From Brachionus manjavacas (lineage: Eukaryota > Rotifera > Eurotatoria > Ploima > Brachionidae), in assembly GCA_019054805.1 (NCBI GenBank), contig JAHQIY010000009.1, forward strand, positions 3,534,001 to 3,598,000: DNA of 64,000 nucleotides, written 5' to 3'. Both the position numbers and the translations under genes were made by a program. Positions 54,181 through 62,333 of this stretch are shown in pieces; the first letter of the stretch is position 1, and each line of letters opens with the position of its first letter. Below the pieces are notes generated by a model that was not told where the DNA came from, searched no databases, and saw only the letters and a list, made by a program, of their open reading frames with translations.

Positions 54181-55620
54181 CTAGTTTGCTTCTTGCCAGT
54201 ATTTCGGAGTTGAAGCTGTGTTGAAGGAAAGTTGAAATATTAGGCTTAACGGAAGGGACCAACTTTTGGCGCAATTTTTAAGAACGTGTGGATGGACCTC
54301 GTCTGTACCGATCGATTTGTGTCCGTCTAATTTGCTTAAGATGGTTTCTATTTTTGAGGCCGAGAAATTGACGTTACAAAGCTTTTCTGATGTTCTTGGA
54401 GCGAAGTATGGTAATGTGTTATTGTCTTCGTTCACGAATACTGAGCTGAATTGATTGTTGAGTGCTCCCGCAATTTCGTTCATGTTGGTGAGGGAAGTTC
54501 CAAGATCGTTTGTAATTGAAGTTATCCACAGTTTGACTTTTTGTTTCTCGTTCACGTAGGCGTAAAGTCTTTTTGGGTTAGCTTTGTCGGATGCCAGACT
54601 GCTTTCGTATGCTCTTATCGAGTCTCTCGATTTTTTTTCGATTTCGAGTTTAACTGCGGTATATTTTTGCTGAACGGTTCTATTTTTTCCATCACAGGCT
54701 TTTTGTTGATACCATAAAGTTTTTTTTTCTTTAATTAATTTAGAAAGTTCAGGTGTAATCCACAACGGTTTACGTTTGGTTATTTTCTGTTTTAGCTTGG
54801 GAATGTAAGTATCGCAGATTAGAATGTATGTTTTTAGAAACGATTCGTAACACTCTTCAATGTTTTTTTCATGAAATAAATTTGACAAGTTAATCTTGTT
54901 AAGCTCAGCAGACATTGCCTCGTATTTGCCCAGTTTGTGAGCATATTTGTGACTAGTAAAAGATTCATAAACTTTGTTTGCAATCTCAAAGTAAAAAGAG
55001 AGGCTGAGATGGCCTTGGTTATTATTTAATACGTCAGCGATTTCGTTTGGGTCATTTAGTGTTCGATTTTTATCGTCCTTTATTCCTCGAATTGAATCAG
55101 AAATTTTGTTTTTACGATTAATGTATTTGTAAACTAGCTTCGGGTAACTTTTAGCAATGCTAGCTAATTTAGTCTCATATTCTTTTATAGCGTCTTTAAC
55201 AGTTTTTGAAGCCGCTTTTTTCTTATGAGTGAAATGATCCTTCTTGAGGTCCGACCAACCGCTAAATTTATATGCTTGCCAAGCAGAGTATTTCTCTCTC
55301 AATATCTTCTTAACAACATTTGTTAACCAAGGAGCATAGCCTCTTGAATTTCGACCTTTGGCTATCGGAATATAACGCAAGCAAGCATTTGTATAATAGT
55401 CAATAAAAACCTTGTACGCATCATTTGTATCTAAATTATTTAATTTCTTAGACCAGTCTACTTTTTCAAACTCATTACCAAAAGATTCATAGTCCCCTCT
55501 ACTGTAAACAAAGTTAGAACTATTATAGCTTGGAGCGTTTTGTTTTTCATTTAAAGCATATAACCAACTGAGCGTTAAATGACCACGATTTAAATTACCT
55601 AAAGGGCGGACCGTAGACAA
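54181..55620 (-). pseudogene. LINE-C ORF2 linker, duplicated in frame, cut before RT
   Basis: A continuous 479-codon frame contains two successive versions of the same region. Version 1 starts NLNRGHLTLSWLYALNEKQ and includes APWLTNVVKKILREKYSAWQ, IKEYETKLASIAKSYPKLVY and LNDPNEIADVLNN. Version 2 starts QGHLSLSFYFEIANKVYESF and includes PLWITPELSKLIKEKKTLWY, IRAYESSLASDKANPKRLYA and LTNMNEIAGALNNQFSSVFV. They differ at many residues, so this is a join of two diverged family members at equivalent positions, not a recent slip. It then reads KLDGHKSIGTDEVHPHVLK (RT entry) and stops at YWQEAN. The RT core is absent. Confidence 0.82.
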
Positions 55621-56440
55621 TGTTCAATATGCGGTTTGAGTTTTCAATAATAACAAGGTCTAACACATTACCCATAATGCCATTGTCTGTTTGGTAAGTT
55701 GATTCATTTATGTTTTGAAAAAAGAAAGAATCGTCAAGCGTATCGACTAGCTTCATACTAAATGAGTTTTGGCTGTCATTAACGACCGTAAAGGATCCAT
55801 AATTCCAATCAATTCTCGGACAATTAAAATCTCCACAGACCATGAGTCCCGTATATTCACCACTTGACAAAAGAGAACTCGCTCTTTTTAAACTAGACAA
55901 CAGACCCTCACAGTCATTTAGATCTGGGGGTCTGTAAATGCAGCCAACCAATATGCTTTCCAAACCAATTTTAATTGCTAAACATACCTGCTCTACATTG
56001 TTTGAGCATAATACTTCATCGACGACTTGAAAAGATGATAAGCTATTTCGAGAGTAAATACAAACACCACCACCAACACGATTCTTACGGTTTGAGTAAA
56101 CCATATTATACCCGTCCAACACTGGGCTGTATTCATCTCTAAACCATGTTTCAGTTATCATAATTAAATCAGAGTTTGATGAAATATTGATTGCTGAAAG
56201 CTCATCAAATTTTCTTGTCAACGATGTTGCATTTGTATAAAAACAACTTAGTTTGCTGCATTCTTGAACATTCTTAATGAAACATAGAGGAGTGGGGTTG
56301 TTGTTGTCTGTAATACCCAGATTGAGATTTCTCTTGTGATTCATTGATGGAATATTTGACAAAGTTTGATCCTCTAATCGCCCATCGGATATCTGAACTT
56401 TGTCCTTCTTCAGCTTCATTAAGTTTATTTCGTTGAACAC
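55595..56440 (-). CDS. LINE-C ORF2 endonuclease domain
   Basis: The open frame has the apurinic-type endonuclease motifs: LSCFYTNATSLTRKFDEL, LIMITETWFRDEYSPVLDGY (catalytic Glu in TETW), NRVGGGVCIYSRNSLSS, LVGCIYRPPD, LMVCGDFNCPRIDWNYGSF and VLDLVII. It ends at IVYGPPFR, just where a SDH motif would follow. The next frame (55620-54181) continues after a one-base shift with PLGNLNRGHLTLSW, in which the expected SDH is replaced by NRGH. It therefore looks nearly intact apart from this frameshift and the changed catalytic dyad. Confidence 0.8.
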   Translation of the reverse strand: MFNEINLMKLKKDKVQISDGRLEDQTLSNIPSMNHKRNLNLGITDNNNPTPLCFIKNVQECSKLSCFYTNATSLTRKFDELSAINISSNSDLIMITETWFRDEYSPVLDGYNMVYSNRKNRVGGGVCIYSRNSLSSFQVVDEVLCSNNVEQVCLAIKIGLESILVGCIYRPPDLNDCEGLLSSLKRASSLLSSGEYTGLMVCGDFNCPRIDWNYGSFTVVNDSQNSFSMKLVDTLDDSFFFQNINESTYQTDNGIMGNVLDLVIIENSNRILNIVYGPPFR

Positions 56441-57116
56441 GAAGTTGCCTCCCCAAGACTCTTTCGGCCTCTGTCAAATCAGGATTAATGAAGACATGAG
56501 AAAATTTTGCTGATTTTCTCAAGTTTTTGGCGGCAGACAACACCTCAGCTTTGTCTTCCGATCTATTAAGTTGCACAAGAACTGGAGCTGGTCGAGACTG
56601 TCCATTTTTAGATCTGAAACGGCGAATAAAACTTATCTTTCTTGTATCAATATTGAGGTCTCGAAAAATTTCACAAGTGGCGTTTTTATCCTCAGATTCT
56701 TGATCTCTTTGCACTGACTTAGTACTCTCCTGTAGACCAAATATTATTACATTCTTCCGCTTTTTATCACGTTCTTTTTGCTCGATTGTTACCGAGTTAA
56801 TAATCTCGATTTGCTCTATCGGACGATTAAGAGGTGCAGAAACAACACGACTCTCGGCAACTTGGACAACAGATGCCCATGATTTATCTGAATGCATAAA
56901 CCCTTGCGTTTTTATCTTGTCCAAACTTTCCAGATCTTCAACTCGTTTTTTAACCTCTTCAAACTCTTTACTTCTCGACTTTTCTCTCTCGTCGACTTTT
57001 TTTATTTTCGAATTAATATGATTTAGTTGGTCATTCATAAATTTCGAAAGTTTTTCGTTATCTTTCTGCAGAGACTCAGCAATTTCAAAAAAAATGCGTG
57101 AAACGTACGAATGCAA
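56274..57116 (-). CDS. LINE-C ORF1 protein (coiled coil plus RRM-like)
   Basis: A 280-codon open frame. Residues ~10-75 are a charged coiled coil (EKLSKFMNDQLNHINSKIKK; EEVKKRVEDLESL). Residues ~118-225 form an RRM-like core: KRKNVIIFGLQEST, then ISFIRRFRSKNGQSRPAPVL, VQLNRSEDKAEVLSAAKNLR, and ERVLGRQLRVQRNKLNEAEE. This is the layout of CR1/L2 and L1-type ORF1 proteins, which bind element RNA as trimers. The frame is uninterrupted, unusual in this window, suggesting a relatively young copy. The first ATG is at the junction with the LTR-element sequence, so some N-terminus may be missing. Confidence 0.75.
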   Translation of the reverse strand: MHSYVSRIFFEIAESLQKDNEKLSKFMNDQLNHINSKIKKVDEREKSRSKEFEEVKKRVEDLESLDKIKTQGFMHSDKSWASVVQVAESRVVSAPLNRPIEQIEIINSVTIEQKERDKKRKNVIIFGLQESTKSVQRDQESEDKNATCEIFRDLNIDTRKISFIRRFRSKNGQSRPAPVLVQLNRSEDKAEVLSAAKNLRKSAKFSHVFINPDLTEAERVLGRQLRVQRNKLNEAEEGQSSDIRWAIRGSNFVKYSINESQEKSQSGYYRQQQPHSSMFH

Positions 57117-57286
57117 TTGTTGTAGCGATGTTCTTTGGTTACTTCAGGGGATAATAAGTCAAGGACGAGACGAACCTTCTTGCCGTTGGACAGCGCTTGG
57201 TTCTGACGCTCGAACATACTTAACCAGCCTCGTATATCATCTTTGCTCATGAATATTGGTGTTCGCTTGTTCGTTGATTGGGTCAC
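57117..57286 (-). pseudogene. Gag-like ORF start, truncated
   Basis: The frame overlaps the preceding stop and has an ATG at 57250. RTPIFMSKDDIRGWLSMFER then ALSNGKKVRLVLDLLSPEV resembles the start of Gypsy-type Gag (a Trp in an amphipathic helix, then hydrophobic repeats). It runs into LINE-C sequence at about 57117. Confidence 0.45.
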
Positions 57287-57627
57287 GAGTCAGCTGTGAA
57301 TATCCATCGCGTGGTTTTAAACATGAAAACTAATACCTGCCACGCGGTGGAAACCGTGCCGAACAGAACCAGTGCCTCAAATAGAATTACTGGCCATGTC
57401 GTGTTGAAAGAAAAGTCAAAGTAACTTCGCAAGGTCGTAAACAATCTTTCATAAGAAGATTGACTACTTGGTATTGATTCTGGGGGAGGATTAAATCGGA
57501 TTTCTTGAGTAAAGTTATCCTGGAAGCTCAACACAGCTTCTTCTTCATTGTTCCTCGCCCAATAGTAGATTTTCCTGCTAACCATAATTATGAGCGCTAC
57601 GTACAAGGTACGAATATCTCTGATCAT
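57283..57627 (-). CDS. Leader ORF with a transmembrane segment, before gag
   Basis: 114 codons from ATG 57627 (MIRDIRTLYVALIIMVSRKI) to TGA at 57283. A central acidic/Pro part (NEEEAVLSF; RFNPPPESIPSS) is followed by a hydrophobic helix, TWPVILFEALVLFGTVSTAW and on to LVFMF (about residues 78-104). It lies between the primer-binding site and the gag-like frame and its stop overlaps that frame. No family is recognised. It could be a Gag N-terminal extension with membrane affinity, a separate accessory ORF, or a host sequence picked up by the element. Confidence 0.45.
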   Translation of the reverse strand: MIRDIRTLYVALIIMVSRKIYYWARNNEEEAVLSFQDNFTQEIRFNPPPESIPSSQSSYERLFTTLRSYFDFSFNTTWPVILFEALVLFGTVSTAWQVLVFMFKTTRWIFTADS

Positions 57628-57675
57628 TCTAGCGTTCGGTTAACTGCCACTTAAGGAAAATTTGAACCTAACCAA

Positions 57676-57693
57676 GCCCCTTATCGGGCGCCA
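57676..57693 (-). promoter_or_regulatory. Probable tRNA primer-binding site
   Basis: Minus sequence TGGCGCCCGATAAGGGGC directly follows the LTR edge (TACA, one T). TGG pairs with the CCA end of a tRNA; the tRNA itself is not identified here. Confidence 0.6.
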
Positions 57694-57989
57694 ATGTAAA
57701 GAATCGGATTTTAATTAAAGACTCTTTTATAAATGTACTTTTTTATTTATCACAAGTTCAAACCAATCTTGTTTTTATATTAAGATTACTAAAGAAAAGA
57801 GTAGTAAGTTTTGCTGACATAACAAATTTAATAAAATAAGAACTAATTTATTAGAATAACAACAATTTAAAGAAATAATGAACACATATAAAGAAAATAG
57901 AATTTTTATTAGAAAGAAGTAAAAAAAAAAAAAAAATACAAACAAATTCATTAAACTAATAATTTTTTTTTAATTATCATCAGAAATTA

Positions 57990-58150
57990 AAAAAAAAAAT
58001 AATAATTAGAGTACTGATTATCTTGTTTACATTTGTTAACACAATAAAAATATTTCCTTTTTTTTAATTCACCGCCGCATCTTTTACATGTAACTTTTTC
58101 ATGAGCAACGTTTTGTGAGCTAGCCTTATTAGTTCTTTGAGTTGGTGGCT
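57990..58150 (-). pseudogene. Cys-rich C-terminal piece, transposase-like
   Basis: Minus frame QRTNKASSQNVAHEKVTCKR followed by CGGELKKRKYFYCVNKCKQ: a CxxC...CxxxC zinc-binding end. Such a tail closes many piggyBac-type transposases, but the piece is too short to prove it. Upstream it is joined to a LINE-B fragment. Confidence 0.35.
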
Positions 58151-58154
58151 GAAT

Positions 58155-58345
58155 TAATTTTAAAAATTGATTGTTCAGGGAAAAAAGAAGAAATTGTAAG
58201 GTAGCAATTACACAATGGAGTTGGGTATTCAATAAATCTTTATTCGAAAGCTTCTTTGTATTCCTCCACCAGTCTAACAACCAATGGAAAAGAATGTCTC
58301 AGTTCTGTCCCAACAAATCTCTCACTCAACTCGAAAAGCCTCATC
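58155..58345 (-). mobile_element. LINE-B C-terminal fragment
   Basis: TAAGGTAGCAATTACACAAT, GGAGTTGGGTATTCAATA, CTTCTTTGTATTC and CTCACTCAACTC match the LINE-B 3' coding region at 32.24-32.40 and 49.68-49.83 kb, with more substitutions. It lacks the usual tail on its left side. Confidence 0.8.
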
Positions 58346-58600
58346 CACATCAACATATCTCTCATCCACATTTCTATCTGTTTTATGCTGATAAGTTATA
58401 CATTAAGTTAATTAAATCATTCAATTTATTATTAATTAACTCAGATAGTTAATTTTTTAATTGATTAGTGATTACTCTAACATATCTGTTACATTTTTTT
58501 CATTTATGTGCAACATTTTTATTTTCTGTTAATAAAATATTAAATTTGTTCTGATATTCATAATTTGTGTTGTTTTTAATATTTTTGTGATAATTCATAT
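58346..58600. other. AT-rich stretch with no recognised feature
   Basis: No gene or element end identified between the LINE-B fragment and the endonuclease remnant. Confidence 0.4.
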
Positions 58601-58616
58601 AATATTTGCTATAGAT

Positions 58617-59262
58617 TTAATAAATTTGTGGTGAACTTTTACTATCGACCAAAAAACATGCGTCTAAGATTCGCTTAAATTTATCCCAGGCAACTTTCTT
58701 ATAGTTGAGAGTTGATCTGTAACTACTTTTAACTTTACAAGGTTCAAAACCTAATTCAATCTCTATTGGAAAATAATCACTAGGCATATTATTATCCAAT
58801 ACTCTAAAAGAATTAAAGTGAGAGCCTAGGTTACTCCTGAGTATAAAAAGGTCAAGTACTGAGGAGTTGTCTCGATGACTTAATGAGAAATTAGGGGTAT
58901 TATCATTCAATAACAGAAAGCGCTGATTCCAATTTTTTTTTATATTTTACCATTAGGAATTTCGTTTCCAAGTTTAGTGAGTTTCGAATTTAGGTCCCAC
59001 CAATTAGAAAAAATTCGAAACTTTTTTCGATGTACTCAAAAACACTTGGGTTCAGTAGATTTGAATTTCTAGGAAGTTGGTAAAAATTTATGAGGCCGAT
59101 GTACTTTCTTGCTGAACCAAAGTTAAGCTTATTTGACTCAATAAACTCCAGATTGTTCTTAATAAAGATAGCTAACGCGTGTAGAAAAAAAAATGGCACA
59201 AAAGTTTTGTTTAATTTACCATAAGAGTGGACAAGAGTTTCCCCAATTTTTTTCAAAATTTA
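58617..59262 (-). pseudogene. LINE endonuclease remnant
   Basis: Two minus frames: LAIFIKNNLEFIESNKLNFG ... YIGLINFYQLP (59256-58990), then, after a frame change at the GGD-LNSKLTKLGNEI block, LNDNTPNFSLSHRDNSSVLD, LFILRSNLG and MPSDYFPIEIELGF (58910-58617). SSVLDLFI is the DLT-like block, and SDYFP replaces the catalytic SDH-x-P. It is similar to the LINE-B endonuclease but diverged. Its 5' side is interrupted by the TIR element at 59290. Confidence 0.65.
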
Positions 59263-59289
59263 AAATCAAGCTGATCCAAGCTGGTAATT

Positions 59290-60121
59290 AGTAAAATCAT
59301 CCCGTTTTTTTTCATCCTTAAAAAGTTATCCCGTTGAAAATTATCCCATTTTCTTGTTTAAGACAATTATCCCGTTTTTATAATAAAGAAATTCATCCCC
59401 TTTTTTTAATTAAGAAATCTATCCTGTTTTTGCAAATAAATCCCAAAAAGAAAAAAGGAAAATTATCCTGTCATTTTTTATACCAATAAAAAAATGGGAA
59501 TATATCCATTTTTTTTTAGAAAAATAAAATGAGAAATTATTAAGGCAATTATTATTTATTTAATACATAAAAAAATAGTAATATAATAAATATTTAAATT
59601 TATCAAAACTATTCCTAATAGTTAGCATTACATGAATATCTTTCCAAAAATTCCAAGTTTTTTTTATTATTTTACTCAGTTCTTATTTTACTGGTCAAAC
59701 TTGCTTTTGCTAATTCTCGGTCAATTTTTGATACCCGTTGTTTATTAGTGCCATTTTTCGGCCACAACCTCTTTGCTTCATTCTTGATATCCGAATCTGT
59801 TAAAGCTTCTATTCTCTCGGCAATTGCTCTTTCAACACGTTCTTGCTCATCTCGTTTGACTTTTATCATTTTGATTAATATAATTTCGCATGCGGACGCA
59901 TTCAAACTATAAAGTTATAGCATCCATAATAGATAAAAGAAAAATTCGGGAAATAATTTCAAAGAAAATAGTATAATTTTCTAATATATCAAAACGGAAT
60001 AATTGTTTTAAATAAGAAAATGGGATAATTTTCTTATTTTTTTTTCGGGATGAAAAAAAAACGGGATACTTTTCAACGGGATATTTTTTTCAGGATGAAA
60101 AGAAAAGGGGATGATTTTACT
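59290..60121. mobile_element. TIR element with ATCCCG-rich inverted repeats and a small ORF
   Basis: Both ends begin AGTAAAATCATCCC and continue with TTTTCATCCTGAAAAA-like, ATCCCGTTGAAAA, TTATCCCATTTTCTT and ACAATTAT(C/T)CCGTTTT over ~150 bp in inverted orientation. ATCCCG/ATCCTG recurs about ten times in the left arm. It is inserted next to the LINE endonuclease remnant. No clear target duplication was found. MULE-like by arm style, but unproven. Confidence 0.82.
59672..59905 (-). other. Exon-like ORF inside the ATCCCG TIR element
   Basis: Preceded on minus by TTTATAG, an acceptor-like site. The frame has an ATG at 59869 (MIKVKRDEQERVERAIAERI) and continues EALTDSDIKNEAKRLWPK and VSKIDRELAKASLTSKI to a stop. 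Charged, helical and protein-like, unlike its surroundings. No family recognised: either the element's own remnant or a captured exon. Confidence 0.45.
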
Positions 60122-60451
60122 GTCAATTAAAGTTGAATTTTCGACAAGTTGTTAGTAAAAATGCACGAAACCATCAAAAAAGATTTGTACAACTTTTTAA
60201 AAAGTAACCAAAATTTTCCAAAAGCTAAAGTTGTAAGGCGAAGAGTGTAAAGAACAAGTATGTTAAAAAATTTGAAAAAAAATTAATGGTCTTTTTCAAA
60301 AATAAGCGAACCAGATATTTTGTACCTAGTGGTTTAGAGGTCAATCGGAATGACAATTATGAATTTTAGTCCGACTTAGCATCATCTCATTAGGCGAATA
60401 TGGTACAGAATTAAATGTTAGATAAAAATATAAGGTATGTTGCCAAAAGAG
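60122..60451. other. Unassigned stretch
   Basis: May continue the interrupted LINE on minus; no motif is legible. Confidence 0.3.
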
Positions 60452-60500
60452 CAGAGTTGGTCAAAAGTCAAAGTCAAGTTTAGACTTTGACTAAAATTAA
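60452..60500 (+). mobile_element. Partial hAT-type terminus
   Basis: CAGAGTTGGTCAAAAGTCAA then AGTCAAGTTTAGACTTTGAC, a diverged member of the AGTTGTTTAAAAGTC family. Confidence 0.5.
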
Positions 60501-61008
60501 AATTCTTTTTTAAAAATTTTAATTTCAATTTAAATTTTAAGACCAAAAATTTTAAGAAACCGGAAAACAAAATTCGCACTTTCCTGTGAAATATAGACCC
60601 AAAGGTTATACAAGACCATGCCAAGACTGTTCGTTCAAGGCACGATATCATAAGTGGTCATGGAGTTCAATACCTTAACTGATATTATTTTTTCAAAATA
60701 GAAGGGTCCAGCTATAATTGAAAAAAAAATTTAAAGCCTTTTTTAAATTAAAAATTTTTTGTGATAAAATTAATTTTGTGCAATTTTATATTCTACACCC
60801 GTTACCCCACTACCTCTGGAATTGCTACATTTAAGAATGCTAGAGTAATCCCTCAGTTTTAGCACTGAGAAGCCCAATAAACTCTTTCTTTTTGACATAA
60901 AGTTGCAGTTCCAATGAAAAATTTTAAGAGAAAGAGAATTAAAATTTTTCTCATGCAATATAAATATTTAATTGAGAGAAATAAAAATAAAATGTAAATG
61001 GACTTTAC
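60501..61008. other. AT-rich stretch, possibly intron of the gene at 61009-61206
   Basis: On minus, an AG followed by AAAGAGTTTATTGGGCTTCT (near 60885) would continue the upstream exon in phase as KEFIGLLSAKTEGLL to a stop, but its polypyrimidine tract is poor. Unproven. Confidence 0.3.
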
Positions 61009-61206
61009 TAAAAATGTCTGTAAGTCTTTAAAATTACTAAAGATTTTCTTTTTTGAACTGACATTGAGAAGTTTTGATGCTTCCGATTCAAGTTCCCTGT
61101 CTGTTTTTGGTTTTTTCTCGCTGACATATTCAGGAGTCGATTTTTGGCTCAGTTTTCTGGCTCGATCTGTCTTAATGAATTTGATTTCATCACATGGGCC
61201 CAACAT
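61009..61206 (-). CDS. First-exon candidate of an unidentified gene
   Basis: ATG 61206 opens a 66-codon frame, MLGPCDEIKFIKTDRARKLS, QKSTPEYVSEKKPKTDREL, LNVSSKKKIFSNFKDLQTFL, ending in phase 0 at a good donor (TTA|GTAAAG). Lys/Glu/Ser-rich and protein-like; beyond the donor the frame turns into low-complexity Ile/Leu/Phe, as expected for intron. A possible second exon is noted at about 60885. No domain recognised. It may encode a small basic protein or be the start of a longer gene. Confidence 0.4.
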
Positions 61207-61277
61207 GTAACTTTGTATTAAAGGAAAAATTATTTTAATCCATTTGAAATATCCAGTGCATCATCAGCAATCAAAAC

Positions 61278-61475
61278 ATTTATTTTTTTTTAATTATTTG
61301 TTTTCTGTACCGAGCCAGAGCTCCTTCAGAGTAAAATAAAAAAAAATTAAAAAAAAATAAAAAATTATATTAAAGTTGATAAAATAAGCTAAAAAAAAGT
61401 GAAAAAAATGAAAGTTAAGAAGACATTTATTGGAATAGATTGTTACATGTGGCACATGTTTACATGGTTCAAACA
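61278..61475 (-). mobile_element. LINE-B 3'-end fragment
   Basis: TTTTCTGTACCGAGCCAGAG then CTCCTTCAGAGTAAAA, the A/T-rich tail, then ATTGTTACATGTGGCACATG matches 32.03-32.23 kb. About 200 bp: a strongly 5'-truncated insertion. Confidence 0.8.
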
Positions 61476-62333
61476 TTCAATGATATAGAAGTTTTATAGC
61501 ATTTTTGTATGTTTCTTTGACAGCTGTGAAATAAAAATTAATTCTAGTGATTAGAATGATTTTATAAACGGATTCTTACATCCTTTTTTTTTGATATTTG
61601 CAGTTGTAAACATGCTTAACTGAATCTTTTAAAATAATAATCCCACGGGAATCCCATGACACAAATATCATATTCCATGACAGAAAAATAAAGTGTCAAA
61701 CTAATCAATCAAAGTTTTTATTTAATATTTGAGCTTCTTTTAATAAAAACAGAAAAGGTGCTAGCTTCTTTTTTAATATAAAATTGTTATTTTTGGGGTA
61801 TTCTATTTAGCGTTTGGAGTTATTTTTCAAAAATTTGGGGTATTGATTTTAGTCAGCCATTGAGGAATTAAAATAAAAATTTTAAAATTAAAAAATTAAA
61901 TAAAATTCAAATTTTTATTAAAAAAAAATTCTATTGTGTTTGTTTCTACTTGGTAACGAAACATTGTCTATTAGAAAAAATTAAAAATCAAAAATCTTTG
62001 TTAATCATGACTGCTCTTAATTTCTTTTTGTTTGAAATTTTAAAGGAATTTTTTTGAATCATAAACGAACTCAAATTGCGTAATACTGTCTAATTTAAAC
62101 TTTTTATTTGAAATGCATTCACTTAAACATATGAAACGCTTTGTTCTAAACTCAATAAAATTAGAGAGTAATGATTTAGGATCTAATTTTGTTCAATTGT
62201 ATCGCCCACTTAATTTTAAAAAATTAATCATTGTTGTTCAAACATGAACTTATTTGACATTACCCACTTCTAAATATTTCATTTAGATAAGATCAAAAAT
62301 TTTTTTTTCAATTTGCTTTATTTACATCAAAAA
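61476..62333. other. AT-rich intergenic stretch
   Basis: No gene or element recognised; includes the 3' flank of the receptor gene. Confidence 0.4.

Larger units (their letters stand above)
54181..57116 (-). mobile_element. LINE-C, 5' two-thirds (ORF1, endonuclease, duplicated linker), RT missing
   Basis: Minus strand. ORF1 (57116-56274) and ORF2 endonuclease (56440-55595) overlap by ~170 bp in different frames. The linker frame runs to 54181, where it stops exactly at the RT entry (KYWQEAN). The usual LINE pattern is loss of the 5' end; here the 3' end is lost, next to the hAT element. The RT part of the same family is at 19.8-21.5 kb. The left border of an LTR-type gag lies at about 57117. 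Confidence 0.82.
57117..57990 (-). mobile_element. 5' end of an LTR retrotransposon (LTR, PBS, leader ORF, gag start)
   Basis: On minus, TTTACA then T then TGGCGCCCGATAAGGGGC: a primer-binding-site-like sequence beginning TGGCGCC just after an LTR ending in CA (LTR edge at about 57695). The LTR extends to higher coordinates; its far end is not located, perhaps near 57.95-58.0 kb. Downstream are a short membrane-protein ORF and a gag-like ORF that is cut by LINE-C at about 57117. No second LTR or pol was found. Confidence 0.6.

Noticed and set aside
58171-58452. Plus-strand 93-codon frame
   Set aside because: Antisense of the LINE-B C-terminal fragment running into unrelated AT-rich DNA.
60418-60651. 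Minus-strand 77-codon frame
   Set aside because: Runs through a diverged hAT terminus and low-complexity Lys/Leu/Phe sequence; not protein-like.
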